23,335 bases of DNA from Flavobacteriales bacterium UBA3376. Its GTDB lineage: Bacteria; Bacteroidota; Bacteroidia; Flavobacteriales; Weeksellaceae. Shown here one piece after another: positions 15,468 to 22,701 of this stretch. The notes below the pieces were generated by a model. The model did no database searches and was not told the origin of the DNA. It saw nothing but the letters and a program-made list of their open reading frames with translations. A program made the position numbers and the translations under genes. Location: assembly GCA_002359055.1 (NCBI GenBank), contig DEQC01000015.1, positions 19,353 through 42,687 on the forward strand, in the 5' to 3' direction. Within the stretch, counting starts at the first letter, position 1. Every line of letters begins with the position of its first letter.

Positions 15468-15496
15468 CAAGCCCGGAAGTTTCTTTCGGGCTTTTT
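15468..15496 (+). terminator. Rho-independent terminator of rpmH
   Basis: A stem of AGCCCGGAAG (15470-15479) with CTTTCGGGCT (15483-15492; one G-T pair), loop TTT, is followed by a T run. The ftsE -7 box starts 4 bp beyond it. Confidence 0.9.
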
Positions 15497-15499
15497 ATA

Positions 15500-15507
15500 T
15501 ATATTTG
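15500..15507 (+). promoter_or_regulatory. Putative -7 box for ftsE
   Basis: TATATTTG, an exact TAnnTTTG match, 23 bp upstream of the ftsE ATG. Its -33 region (about 15477-15481) would fall inside the rpmH terminator hairpin. Confidence 0.5.
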
Positions 15508-15530
15508 TTATATAAATTTCAAATTTCGTT

Positions 15531-16223
15531 ATGTCTGAGAAAGTAGCCCATTTAGAAAAAGCATTTGTTTACCAAAGAAACCATTTGGTACTGAGCAACA
15601 TTGATTTTGAATTGTATGAAGGAGAGTTTGCTTATTTGATAGGGAAAACGGGTAGTGGTAAAAGTAGTTTGCTTAAAATTCTTTATGGAGATTTACCGTT
15701 GAACGAAGGTTATGGTAAAGTGGTGGGAATCGAATTGAACGGAATGAAAGTTCGTAAAATCCCTGTACTGAGAAGACATTTAGGAATTGTTTTTCAAGAC
15801 TTTCAATTGTTGCTCGATAGAAATGTCGAAAAGAACTTAACTTTTGTTCTTAAAGCAACTGGCTGGAAGGACAAGAAAAAAATCAACGATAGAGTAGATG
15901 AAGTACTTGAAAGCGTGGGGATGATTTCGAAAAAGAAAATGATGCCTTTTAGACTTTCAGGGGGTGAACAGCAGCGTATTTCAATCGCAAGAGCATTGCT
16001 AAACGAACCGAAATTAATCCTTGCCGATGAGCCTACGGGTAACTTGGATCCTGAAACTTCAGGTGAAATTATGGATTTGATATTGAGTTTATCCAAAGAG
16101 AAAAATGTAGCTGTATTGATGGCGACTCATGACTACAGCATCATTCAGAAATATCCTTCAAAAACTTTCCGTTGCCAAGATGGAAAAGTATTTGTTGCTG
16201 AAATGGAATCTCTTTTTATTTAA
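15531..16223 (+). CDS. ftsE: Cell division ABC transporter ATP-binding protein FtsE
   Basis: ATPase of the FtsEX complex, which couples ATP hydrolysis at the division site to activation of peptidoglycan hydrolases across the inner membrane. The 230 residues are one ABC ATPase domain. Walker A is GKTGSGKS (38-45), the Q-loop lies in VFQDFQLLLDRNVEKN, the signature is LSGGEQQR (142-149), Walker B is LILADEP (162-168) followed by TGNLDP, and the H-loop is ATHD. The 'FQdfqLL.drnV..N' Q-loop region favours FtsE over LolD-type ATPases. ftsX is not next door; the neighbour is a convergent HTTM gene 1 bp away. A small ABC export ATPase of LolD/MacB type is the alternative. Confidence 0.88.
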   Translation: MSEKVAHLEKAFVYQRNHLVLSNIDFELYEGEFAYLIGKTGSGKSSLLKILYGDLPLNEGYGKVVGIELNGMKVRKIPVLRRHLGIVFQDFQLLLDRNVEKNLTFVLKATGWKDKKKINDRVDEVLESVGMISKKKMMPFRLSGGEQQRISIARALLNEPKLILADEPTGNLDPETSGEIMDLILSLSKEKNVAVLMATHDYSIIQKYPSKTFRCQDGKVFVAEMESLFI

Positions 16224-16224
16224 A

Positions 16225-17598
16225 TTATCTCTTGTCTAAATCTTTGAACGAATAAGTTTCAGGCTCAGGTAATATCCATTCCTGATGCCCGAAATAACTC
16301 CATTTGACTTGAGTCAAATCAACATTTTTATCGATATATTCGTTGAAAGGACCGCGATTGATGGATAAATAGGATTCTACATAAACTCCTATATCATTTC
16401 CTTTTTTCGCTTCTTCTTTGCGTAGATATTGTGCAAATTGCCAGATCATATCAGGTCTTGCACCCACTCTTGATTTCTGTAAAGGTGTTAAATAATCGTC
16501 CAAATTTACCCTACTTCGTTCACCAGTTTGATGATCGACCATATAAAAATGTGTATTGGCAGTTTTTGTTCTCAGCATCATTCTCCAAGACAAACGATGC
16601 CCTTCTTCAGTCCATAAAACATCGCCCGGAATGAACCAATGACGAATTGGTAAATAGGTTTGCCAAAGTATATAAACAATAAAAAAGAAGGTGAAAACTG
16701 TTTGATTTTTATGTCTTGGCTGAAATTCATTGGACCCAGGTAAATAAGTAGTTTTTCTCGGGAAAAATATATTTCTAATCGTCGCAGGTGGATAGAAAAA
16801 TACTACAAATGACAATGCGAAATATGGGAAAATCCCGATGTGCAAAGTGATGGAATTGATGATATGGAAAATCAAAGCCATGATCAATGCAAAAGTTCTT
16901 GTCGGTCGCCACAATAATAATGGAACGATCAACAAATCAAATCCAAATCCTATGTGTGAAATAAATTTCGCAAATTCTCTCGAATAAAGCAATTCCGTCA
17001 AAGGTTCCCATGCGACGTTCTCCGCAAACCAAGCAGCTGTTTTTTGGTATCTAATCATCATAAAATCACCATTCATCCAACCAGGATAAAGTTTTGCGAT
17101 AGCCGCATAGGTGTAAAGCAGAAATAATTGTAAAATGAACAATAATCTTGTCCATTGGTAAGTGTAATCTGATCTGATCTTTGGCCAGAATATTAAATCA
17201 ACTGATTTGTATCGATTCGCAGGAATGAAAACCATAAACCATGAAACCAGCATCACTAAATAATAATGGTTGTTGTAATGTTCTTTTTGCATGAAATAAA
17301 CCAATGACCATCCGAGAGCAAATAAAACTGTTGAAATTCTATAAAAAGCTCCCAACATGATCATCAAACCTAAAACGCCTAAAAAACCATAGACATAATA
17401 CATGGTTTCACCCAACAAAAATTTTGTCCATTCAAAACCGATAAATGTAAAAGTGAATTCTGGCTCGACAAAAGTTTCTGTCACCCAACCAGTGGCAATA
17501 GAACCCCAACATTCCAACATCATTAATAATCCAAAAAATATTCTGAAAATCACAATTTGAGAATTGTCTATTCTATGAAAAAGGAAATTATTGAACAT
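16225..17598 (-). CDS. HTTM-domain membrane protein (vitamin K-dependent carboxylase-like)
   Basis: A 457-residue polytopic membrane protein with about seven hydrophobic spans in the first 300 residues, then a soluble C-terminal third. The opening IDNSQIVIFRIFFGLLMMLE, the segment KEHYNNHYYLVMLVSWFMVF (about 105-124) and the later LYTYAAIAKLYPGWMNGD match the HTTM family. That family is named for its relation to human gamma-glutamyl carboxylase. The enzymatic activity of bacterial members is generally unknown; carboxylation should not be assumed. The C-terminal part contains LSWRMMLRTKTANTHFYM, as in longer homologues. Its end lies 1 bp from the ftsE stop (convergent). A TAnnTTTG box lies 15 bp upstream of the start. 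Confidence 0.87.
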   Translation of the reverse strand: MFNNFLFHRIDNSQIVIFRIFFGLLMMLECWGSIATGWVTETFVEPEFTFTFIGFEWTKFLLGETMYYVYGFLGVLGLMIMLGAFYRISTVLFALGWSLVYFMQKEHYNNHYYLVMLVSWFMVFIPANRYKSVDLIFWPKIRSDYTYQWTRLLFILQLFLLYTYAAIAKLYPGWMNGDFMMIRYQKTAAWFAENVAWEPLTELLYSREFAKFISHIGFGFDLLIVPLLLWRPTRTFALIMALIFHIINSITLHIGIFPYFALSFVVFFYPPATIRNIFFPRKTTYLPGSNEFQPRHKNQTVFTFFFIVYILWQTYLPIRHWFIPGDVLWTEEGHRLSWRMMLRTKTANTHFYMVDHQTGERSRVNLDDYLTPLQKSRVGARPDMIWQFAQYLRKEEAKKGNDIGVYVESYLSINRGPFNEYIDKNVDLTQVKWSYFGHQEWILPEPETYSFKDLDKR

Positions 17599-17613
17599 AC
17601 ATTAATTACTATT

Positions 17614-17621
17614 CAAAACTA
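17614..17621 (-). promoter_or_regulatory. Putative -7 box for the HTTM gene
   Basis: The minus strand reads TAGTTTTG, an exact TAnnTTTG match, 15 bp upstream of the ATG at 17598. It lies in the 122-bp divergent gap with the metallo-beta-lactamase-fold gene. The opposite direction has only near-matches such as TAGATTTA. Confidence 0.4.
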
Positions 17622-17720
17622 TTAAAATTTGTGAAACCTTTCTAAATATACTTTAGATTTATATCATTGAATTATCATTAGAACAGAATATTTATTAAAT
17701 TGTTGTTTTTAAATGCTAAT

Positions 17721-18629
17721 ATGTCAAAAAACTTTAAAATACACACTTTAGACTTAAATTTTTTAGATAAAGATTCTTCCATAGCTGCTTATTTGATTGA
17801 ATCTTCAGATGAATTGGTTTTGATTGAAACAGGTCCTGAAACAACTTTCAACTATTTGGTGAAAGCTATAGAAAATAAAGGATTTGATTGGAAAAACATC
17901 AAACATGTTCTGCTGAGTCACATTCACTTTGATCACGCCGGTGCCGCATGGAAATTTGCAGAAAATGGCGCTAAAATTTATGTTCATTCCATTGGACTTC
18001 CTCATTTGCAAAATCCAGAGCGATTATGGATTTCTGCAAAAATGATTTATAAAGAGGATATGGATAGACTTTGGGGAGAAATGAAGCCAATCGATGAAAA
18101 GCTTTTAGTTCCAGCTGATGAAGGTGATTGTTTGTCAATTGGCGATTTGGAATTTAATGTACATTATACGCCAGGACACGCAATTCATCACAATGCCTAT
18201 CAATTGGAAGATATAATTTTTACAGGTGATGTCGCCGGAGTGAGAATCAATCTACAGCCAGTTGTTCCACCTTGTCCACCTCCAGATATCGATTTAGGGA
18301 AATGGAAATCTTCGATTGATAAATTGAGAAAGCTAAATCCAAGATCTCTTTATTTGACTCATTTTGGGAAAGTAGATAAAACTTTAGAACATTTAGATGA
18401 GTTAGAGTGGATGTTAGACGATTGGGCAAATTGGATGAAACCTTATTATGACAAAGGAATTGATCCAGATGAAATCACACCAAAATTTATAGAATATACC
18501 AAAAATCAACTCTTGGAAAAAGGAGTCAACGAAGATGATGTTTTGAGGTATGAATATGCCAATCCAAGTTGGATGTCAGTCGTTGGCTTGTTGAGATATT
18601 GGCGATTGAAAGATGAAGGAAGAATTTAA
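17721..18629 (+). CDS. Metallo-beta-lactamase-fold hydrolase
   Basis: A 302-residue cytoplasmic dinuclear-metal hydrolase of the glyoxalase-II-like group. The metal motif is HIHFDH (67-72); further ligands lie in TPGHAIHH, FTGDVAG and LTHFG, all present, so it should be active. A C-terminal helical region of about 80 residues (DWANWMKPYYDKGID...) follows the catalytic fold. It is a common extension in this subgroup. The substrate cannot be read from sequence: thioesters, lactones or quenching-type substrates are possible. Start ATG 17721 is chosen over an in-frame TTG at 17700, because homology-like sequence begins at MSKNFKIHTLDL. The stop overlaps the convergent EamA stop by 4 bp. Confidence 0.88.
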   Translation: MSKNFKIHTLDLNFLDKDSSIAAYLIESSDELVLIETGPETTFNYLVKAIENKGFDWKNIKHVLLSHIHFDHAGAAWKFAENGAKIYVHSIGLPHLQNPERLWISAKMIYKEDMDRLWGEMKPIDEKLLVPADEGDCLSIGDLEFNVHYTPGHAIHHNAYQLEDIIFTGDVAGVRINLQPVVPPCPPPDIDLGKWKSSIDKLRKLNPRSLYLTHFGKVDKTLEHLDELEWMLDDWANWMKPYYDKGIDPDEITPKFIEYTKNQLLEKGVNEDDVLRYEYANPSWMSVVGLLRYWRLKDEGRI

Positions 18630-19525
18630 TTTTCAGTTGAATTCATCCTTTTAAGTTTTATAGTTTCTCTTTTTTTAATCAAACCATTGACGATGATTGT
18701 CAAAATCATAATCAGTGTAGCAATATAGAAAAGGGGAGTCATTTTTTCGGATTCCCCAAATATTAAAAACGCTAAAATAATTCCATAAACAGGCTCTAAA
18801 TTTACGTTGAGCAATAAGGTAAATGGACTTATGAATTTCATCAAACGTACAGATTCTATCATTGGATAAGCTGTAAATAAACTTCCAAGCAAAAGTAAAT
18901 ATCCGAAATCTTTCCAACTCACATCATTGATAAGTGAATGATAACCATTGAAAAAAGGTAAAAGTAAACTCACGATGAACAATCCACCGAGCATTTCATA
19001 AAACATGATTTTTTGCGCAGGAAATCTATGGTGAATTTTCCCATTGCAAACCGAAAATAATGCTGAAAGAAAACTACAGATAACTCCTAAAAGAATTCCT
19101 AACCAATAATCAGGACTCGCATTGTAAATCAAAAGAATACAAGCCGAAACAATGATGGCTAAAACAATTTCGGAAATTTGAACTTTTCTTTTGAAAAATA
19201 TAGGTTCCAAAAACGCGGTAAACAGAGCGCCTGTCGATAAAGTACTAAGTGCTACAGCTACATTAGAAACTTTGATTGCTCCAAAAAATGTCATCCAATG
19301 TAAACCTATGAAGCATCCAATTCCCAAAAGAAGGAAAAATTCTTTTCGACTGACTTTTAAACTTATTTTTCGTAAGCGAAGAATTAAAAATAATACCACA
19401 GAAGCAATCGCAACTCTATACCAAGTCAAAGGTATAGCGTCGGTCTGAATAAGTTTGCCTAAAACTCCAGTAAATCCCCATAAGAGTACAATGAATTGTA
19501 ATCTAATTTGAGCGGTTGAAATCAC
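18626..19525 (-). CDS. EamA/DMT-family transporter (GTG start)
   Basis: A 299-residue inner-membrane protein with ten predicted spans in two EamA repeats. The first repeat carries LLWGFTGVLGKLIQTDAIPLTWYR, the usual 'WG.....K......p....RF' opening. The second ends in LLLNVNLEPVYGIILAFLIFGE, the conserved 'EPv....a...lgE' block. Such proteins export or import small metabolites, often amino acids; the substrate is unknown. The start codon is GTG at 19525: no in-frame ATG lies between it and an upstream stop, and the first span begins only about 8 residues later. It lies downstream of ilvE but is separated from it by a terminator. Confidence 0.9.
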   Translation of the reverse strand: MISTAQIRLQFIVLLWGFTGVLGKLIQTDAIPLTWYRVAIASVVLFLILRLRKISLKVSRKEFFLLLGIGCFIGLHWMTFFGAIKVSNVAVALSTLSTGALFTAFLEPIFFKRKVQISEIVLAIIVSACILLIYNASPDYWLGILLGVICSFLSALFSVCNGKIHHRFPAQKIMFYEMLGGLFIVSLLLPFFNGYHSLINDVSWKDFGYLLLLGSLFTAYPMIESVRLMKFISPFTLLLNVNLEPVYGIILAFLIFGESEKMTPLFYIATLIMILTIIVNGLIKKRETIKLKRMNSTEN

Positions 19526-19586
19526 TATATTTTATAATTAAAAAGTTAAATAAAGGATTAGGAAAGTTAAAAGTTGTTTTATTTGA

Positions 19587-19615
19587 GAAAAAAAGCTGGA
19601 CAAAATATCCAGCTT
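19587..19615 (-). terminator. Rho-independent terminator of ilvE
   Basis: A perfect 8-bp stem AAGCTGGA/TCCAGCTT with a 7-base loop. Read on the minus strand it is followed by a run of seven T (complement of the A run 19588-19594). It separates ilvE from the EamA gene. Confidence 0.9.
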
Positions 19616-19641
19616 AAAGTTCTTCTAATATGTAATTGAGC

Positions 19642-20709
19642 TTACGCTTCTATTAAATTTTCAACCAATTGTCTCCATCCAAATGGATCTTCACTGATTC
19701 CCATTTGAATATCAACCAACATTTTCTTCAATCGACTACCATAGCATTCATCATCGCTTAAGTTAGGCAATTCTAAACGCTCATCACCATAACCAACAGC
19801 AACATAATTGTTGACAACTACCGCAGTTCCAACTCCAAAGACTTCTTTCAAGTTGTTTTCTTGATGTGCTTTATAAATTTCATCTACAGTGATCGGACGA
19901 ACCTCTACTTCGATGCCTGATTTTTCTGCCAATTGAATGATACTGTCACGCGTCACACCATTTAAAATTCTCTCAGAAGTAGGAGCAGTAATCAGCTTGT
20001 CGCCAATTCTCATGAAAACGTTCATCGTTCCAGCTTCTTCAATAAGTGTATGCGTCGCATCATCGGTCCAAATTACTTGGTCATAACCTTCTTTACGCGC
20101 CATGTGAGTTGGGTAGAAAGAACCCGCATAGTTTCCTGCAGCTTTAGCAAAACCAACCCCACCATTTGCTGCACGACTGAAGCGGTCAGCTATTTTTACT
20201 GATAAAGGTTTATTGTAATAATTTGGTGCAACAGCAGTTAAAATCGCAAATAAATATTCGTTAGAAGAACGAGCGGTAATCGCTTCCTCAGTTGCAAACA
20301 TAACTGGTCTCAAATACAAAGACATTCCATAAGTCGAAGGAACCCATTGTCTATCCAAATCAACCAAAGCCTTTAGACCATCTAAAAATATTTCCTCGGT
20401 AATCTCTGGCATGTCCAAACGAACAGCAGATTTGTTGAATCTCTCAAAATTTTTCTCTGGTCTGAAAAGATAAACTTCATCATTTTGGCTTTTGTAAGCT
20501 TTCATTCCTTCAAAAATTCCTTGACCATAATGAGCAATCGACATCGCCGGTGTGAACTCTAATTTTCCATAAGGTTTTATGATAGGTTCTCCCCATTCTC
20601 CATCTTTGTACCAGCACAATAACATGTGATCTGAAAAAGCTGTACCGAAAGTTTCTATATTAAAGACATCAGGAGTAAACCTTGATTCGTTTATTTTTTC
20701 AATAATCAT
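19642..20709 (-). CDS. ilvE: Branched-chain amino acid aminotransferase
   Basis: A PLP enzyme that interconverts leucine, isoleucine and valine with their 2-keto acids, using glutamate/2-oxoglutarate. It is the last step of branched-chain synthesis and the first of breakdown. The 355 residues fit the longer, eukaryotic-like class IV form. FEGMKAYKSQNDEVYLFRPEKN lies near the phosphate and substrate site. GGVGFAKAAGNYAGS contains the PLP lysine (K189), and LIEEAGTMNVF holds the conserved Glu that contacts the PLP pyridine. It is divergent from mnmD over 88 bp and ends at its own terminator. No attenuator-like leader peptide is visible. Confidence 0.96.
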   Translation of the reverse strand: MIIEKINESRFTPDVFNIETFGTAFSDHMLLCWYKDGEWGEPIIKPYGKLEFTPAMSIAHYGQGIFEGMKAYKSQNDEVYLFRPEKNFERFNKSAVRLDMPEITEEIFLDGLKALVDLDRQWVPSTYGMSLYLRPVMFATEEAITARSSNEYLFAILTAVAPNYYNKPLSVKIADRFSRAANGGVGFAKAAGNYAGSFYPTHMARKEGYDQVIWTDDATHTLIEEAGTMNVFMRIGDKLITAPTSERILNGVTRDSIIQLAEKSGIEVEVRPITVDEIYKAHQENNLKEVFGVGTAVVVNNYVAVGYGDERLELPNLSDDECYGSRLKKMLVDIQMGISEDPFGWRQLVENLIEA

Positions 20710-20731
20710 AAGCGTGTATTTTTGTGAGTTG

Positions 20732-20739
20732 CAAATTTA
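20732..20739 (-). promoter_or_regulatory. Putative -7 box for ilvE
   Basis: The minus strand reads TAAATTTG, an exact TAnnTTTG match, 22 bp upstream of the ilvE start. The -33 element is not recognisable. Confidence 0.45.
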
Positions 20740-20785
20740 ACGATAAATAATGGAAAAGCTAAGTAATCCTCTCTTAAATAATGTT

Positions 20786-20793
20786 TAATTTTG
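20786..20793 (+). promoter_or_regulatory. -7 box only 4 bp before the mnmD start codon
   Basis: TAATTTTG, an exact TAnnTTTG match; the ATG begins at 20798. If used with the normal spacing to the transcription start, the mnmD transcript would begin at or within a few bases of the start codon. Confidence 0.45.
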
Positions 20794-20797
20794 CCCT

Positions 20798-21496
20798 ATG
20801 CATGCTAGAGAAATTGTTACCACTAAAGACGGATCTGTCACTATTTACCTTCCTGAATGGAACGAATCTTATCACTCAAAACATGGTGCGATACAAGAAG
20901 CGTACCATGTTTTTATAAATAGTGGATTGAGAAAATTGGATCTGAAACATGAGATTTCAGTATTAGAATTAGGTTTTGGAACCGGCCTAAATGCACTGAT
21001 TACTTTGGCTATTGCTCAAAATGAAAATTTAAAAATCAACTATACTACTTTGGAAAAGTTTCCAGTGAAGGAGGAAGAATTCACGAAATTGAATCATCCT
21101 AAAGCTTTGAAGAATTTTGATAAAGAACTCAGTCAATCGGAAGATGAGTTGAATGAAGTTTATTTGAAATTAATGAATTCTAAGTGGGAGGAATTTCAGG
21201 CAATTGATGAAAATTTTAAATTAAAAAAAGTACTCATCGATTTTTTAGATTATGATTTTCCTGAAAATCAATTTGATTTGATATATTTCGATGCGTTTGG
21301 AGCGAGGGTTCAACCGGAATTGTGGACTGAAACTTTATTCGAGAAAATATTTAAATCCACTAAGAAAAACGGAGTTTTTACCACTTATTCAGCCAAAGGA
21401 AGTGTAAGAAGAGCTTTGAAAGAAGTTGGATATCAGGTGGAAAAGAAACCTGGACCTCCAGGCAAAAGAGAAATGTTAATCGGAATTAAAGTTTAA
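20798..21496 (+). CDS. mnmD: tRNA mnm5s2U34 biosynthesis methyltransferase MnmD
   Basis: A stand-alone SAM-dependent methyltransferase that converts the aminomethyl intermediate at the wobble uridine (U34) of certain tRNAs to the methylaminomethyl form. In Enterobacteria this activity is fused to an oxidase as MnmC; here the oxidase is absent, giving 232 residues. SAM-binding motif I is LELGFGTGLN (56-65), and DAFGARVQPELW (from D165) is the family's catalytic-site block. The C-terminal KPGPPGKREMLIG is diagnostic. The N-terminal REIVTTKDGSVTIYLPEWNE fixes the start at or very near 20798. The Nudix gene begins immediately after its stop. Confidence 0.94.
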   Translation: MHAREIVTTKDGSVTIYLPEWNESYHSKHGAIQEAYHVFINSGLRKLDLKHEISVLELGFGTGLNALITLAIAQNENLKINYTTLEKFPVKEEEFTKLNHPKALKNFDKELSQSEDELNEVYLKLMNSKWEEFQAIDENFKLKKVLIDFLDYDFPENQFDLIYFDAFGARVQPELWTETLFEKIFKSTKKNGVFTTYSAKGSVRRALKEVGYQVEKKPGPPGKREMLIGIKV

Positions 21497-21913
21497 ATGT
21501 GTACTTCATTCAATATTAGAATTTACGGTTTGTTGATCGAACAAAATCGATTGTTGATTACCAAAGAACTTTTTGTTGATGAGTTGATTTATAAATTTCC
21601 GGGTGGTGGTTTGGAATTTGGAGAAGGTTTGCATGATTGTCTCATCAGGGAATTCAAAGAAGAATTGAATTTAGATATAGAAGTTGTGCAACATATCTTT
21701 ACCCAAGAGAATTTCATACAATCAGCTGTCAATCCCGATGATCAGGTTTTGATGATTTATTATCAAGTAAAAGCGAAAAACTTTGAAGAATTCAAAGTTA
21801 GAACTTCGGATATAAAAGAAGTTATTTGGAAAGATTTAGATGAATTGAAAGCTGAAGATTTAACTATGCCTACTGAGCAAAAGGCAGTTCAGGAATTGCT
21901 TAAAATTAAATAA
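21497..21913 (+). CDS. Nudix hydrolase
   Basis: A 138-residue hydrolase of nucleoside-diphosphate-linked substrates. The Nudix box runs from G37 to L59: G-x5-E (G37-E43), seven residues, then REFKEELNL. It keeps the metal-binding REx-EE glutamates and has Asn where the consensus has Gly. No additional domain is present, so the substrate (oxidised nucleotide, ADP-ribose or other) cannot be named. The ATG follows the mnmD stop directly with no gap, so the two are one operon with likely translational coupling. Its end overlaps the next, convergent gene by 8 bp. Confidence 0.92.
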   Translation: MCTSFNIRIYGLLIEQNRLLITKELFVDELIYKFPGGGLEFGEGLHDCLIREFKEELNLDIEVVQHIFTQENFIQSAVNPDDQVLMIYYQVKAKNFEEFKVRTSDIKEVIWKDLDELKAEDLTMPTEQKAVQELLKIK

Positions 21914-22262
21914 GTTCTTTTTCTTCGAAATAACGAATGATCGCTCTTCTCATTAAAATCGATTGTTCATTCGGTCTAAGCTGAGGCAGCTCTTCAAGAA
22001 ATTCAAATTGAGGCCAACCTTCTTCATCGGTTCCATCAAATCTATAATAACCATAGGGTTCGAGCAAACGACAAACTGCTATATGCATAAGGTTTAACTT
22101 ATCTTCTTTGGCGAAATTTTTATTGCCCTGACCTAATTCCTGCACACCTATCAAAAATAAAATATTGTCGATGTCAGGTCTTTCGTTGTCGGAAAAATTT
22201 TTCATGATAAATTCTTCCACTTTGTCCCACTTTTCAGCTTCTATAGATTTTTTCTTTTCCAT
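21906..22262 (-). CDS. Conserved Bacteroidota protein of unknown function
   Basis: A 118-residue, acidic, soluble protein. I recall homologues as uncharacterised proteins in Flavobacteria. The most conserved-looking stretches are DIDNILFLIGVQELGQG, EDKLNLMHIAVCRLLEPYGYY and DEEGWPQFEFLEELPQL; the C terminus is helical. No catalytic motif is evident. ATG 22262 (MEKKKSIEAEK...) is chosen over a TTG at 22280. A perfect -7 box (22267-22274) sits between the two and would make the TTG untranscribed. It overlaps the Nudix gene end by 8 bp and is divergent from the SMR exporter gene. Confidence 0.8.
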   Translation of the reverse strand: MEKKKSIEAEKWDKVEEFIMKNFSDNERPDIDNILFLIGVQELGQGNKNFAKEDKLNLMHIAVCRLLEPYGYYRFDGTDEEGWPQFEFLEELPQLRPNEQSILMRRAIIRYFEEKELI

Positions 22263-22266
22263 TCTG

Positions 22267-22274
22267 CAAAGATA
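22267..22274 (-). promoter_or_regulatory. -7 box only 4 bp before the start of the unknown-function gene
   Basis: The minus strand reads TATCTTTG, an exact TAnnTTTG match; the start codon ATG begins 4 bp later (22262). This again points to a leaderless or nearly leaderless transcript. Confidence 0.45.
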
Positions 22275-22304
22275 CAACAAGGGAATCGGCTTTTAGAAAT
22301 TTTT

Positions 22305-22316
22305 ATTCGTACGAAT
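22305..22316. promoter_or_regulatory. 12-bp perfect palindrome between divergent promoters
   Basis: ATTCGTACGAAT is a perfect dyad between the -7 boxes of the unknown-function gene (-) and the SMR exporter gene (+). It lies just upstream of where both -33 regions would fall. It is a candidate operator for a dimeric regulator; which one is not known. Confidence 0.35.
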
Positions 22317-22350
22317 TTTATTTTCTACTCAGTGCTAATTAAAATTTATA

Positions 22351-22358
22351 TAAATTTG
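22351..22358 (+). promoter_or_regulatory. Putative -7 box for the SMR exporter gene
   Basis: TAAATTTG, an exact TAnnTTTG match, 16 bp upstream of the ATG at 22375. No guanidine riboswitch-like structure fits in the short leader. Confidence 0.45.
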
Positions 22359-22374
22359 CTAACAAATTGAACAG

Positions 22375-22701
22375 ATGTATTGGATTATTTTGATCATAGG
22401 AGGACTTTTCGAAACAGCATTTGCTGCATGTTTAGGAAAAGCAAAAGAAACTTCAGGAACTGAATCTTATTTGTGGTATGGAGCATTTGTGGTTTGTTTA
22501 GCAATCAGTATGTTGTTGCTGATCAAAGCTGTTCAAGGATTGCCAATCGGAACTGCATATGCGGTTTGGACGGGTATAGGAGCGGTGGGAACTGTTTTGG
22601 TGGGAATTTTCTTTTTCAATGAACCTACCAATTTTTGGAGAATATTTTTTATTTTCACTTTAGTTGCTTCCATCATCGGATTGAAGTTTGTGACTAACTA
22701 A
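22375..22701 (+). CDS. Small multidrug resistance family exporter, SugE/Gdx-like
   Basis: A 108-residue inner-membrane protein with four spans that works as an antiparallel dimer driven by protons. The essential Glu13 is present in GGLFETAFAA. The block GLPIGTAYAVWTGIGAVGTV is the SMR signature in the form seen in SugE/Gdx guanidinium exporters. The other residues at the start (WIILIIGGLFE) also match SugE better than EmrE. Guanidinium export is therefore the likeliest role, but quaternary ammonium export cannot be ruled out. It is a single gene, not the two-gene heterodimeric form. The stop overlaps the convergent ATL gene by 4 bp. Confidence 0.9.
   Translation: MYWIILIIGGLFETAFAACLGKAKETSGTESYLWYGAFVVCLAISMLLLIKAVQGLPIGTAYAVWTGIGAVGTVLVGIFFFNEPTNFWRIFFIFTLVASIIGLKFVTN

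Noticed and set aside
17700..17720. TTG start for the metallo-beta-lactamase-fold protein.
   Set aside because: ATG at 17721 is in frame and begins the family-like sequence; the extra seven residues look random.
22263..22280. TTG start for the small unknown-function protein.
   Set aside because: A perfect -7 box sits between the TTG and the ATG at 22262, so the TTG would lie upstream of transcription.
22317..22374. Guanidine riboswitch before the SugE/Gdx-like gene.
   Set aside because: The predicted leader after the -7 box is about 10-16 nt, too short, and no suitable stem-loops are visible.
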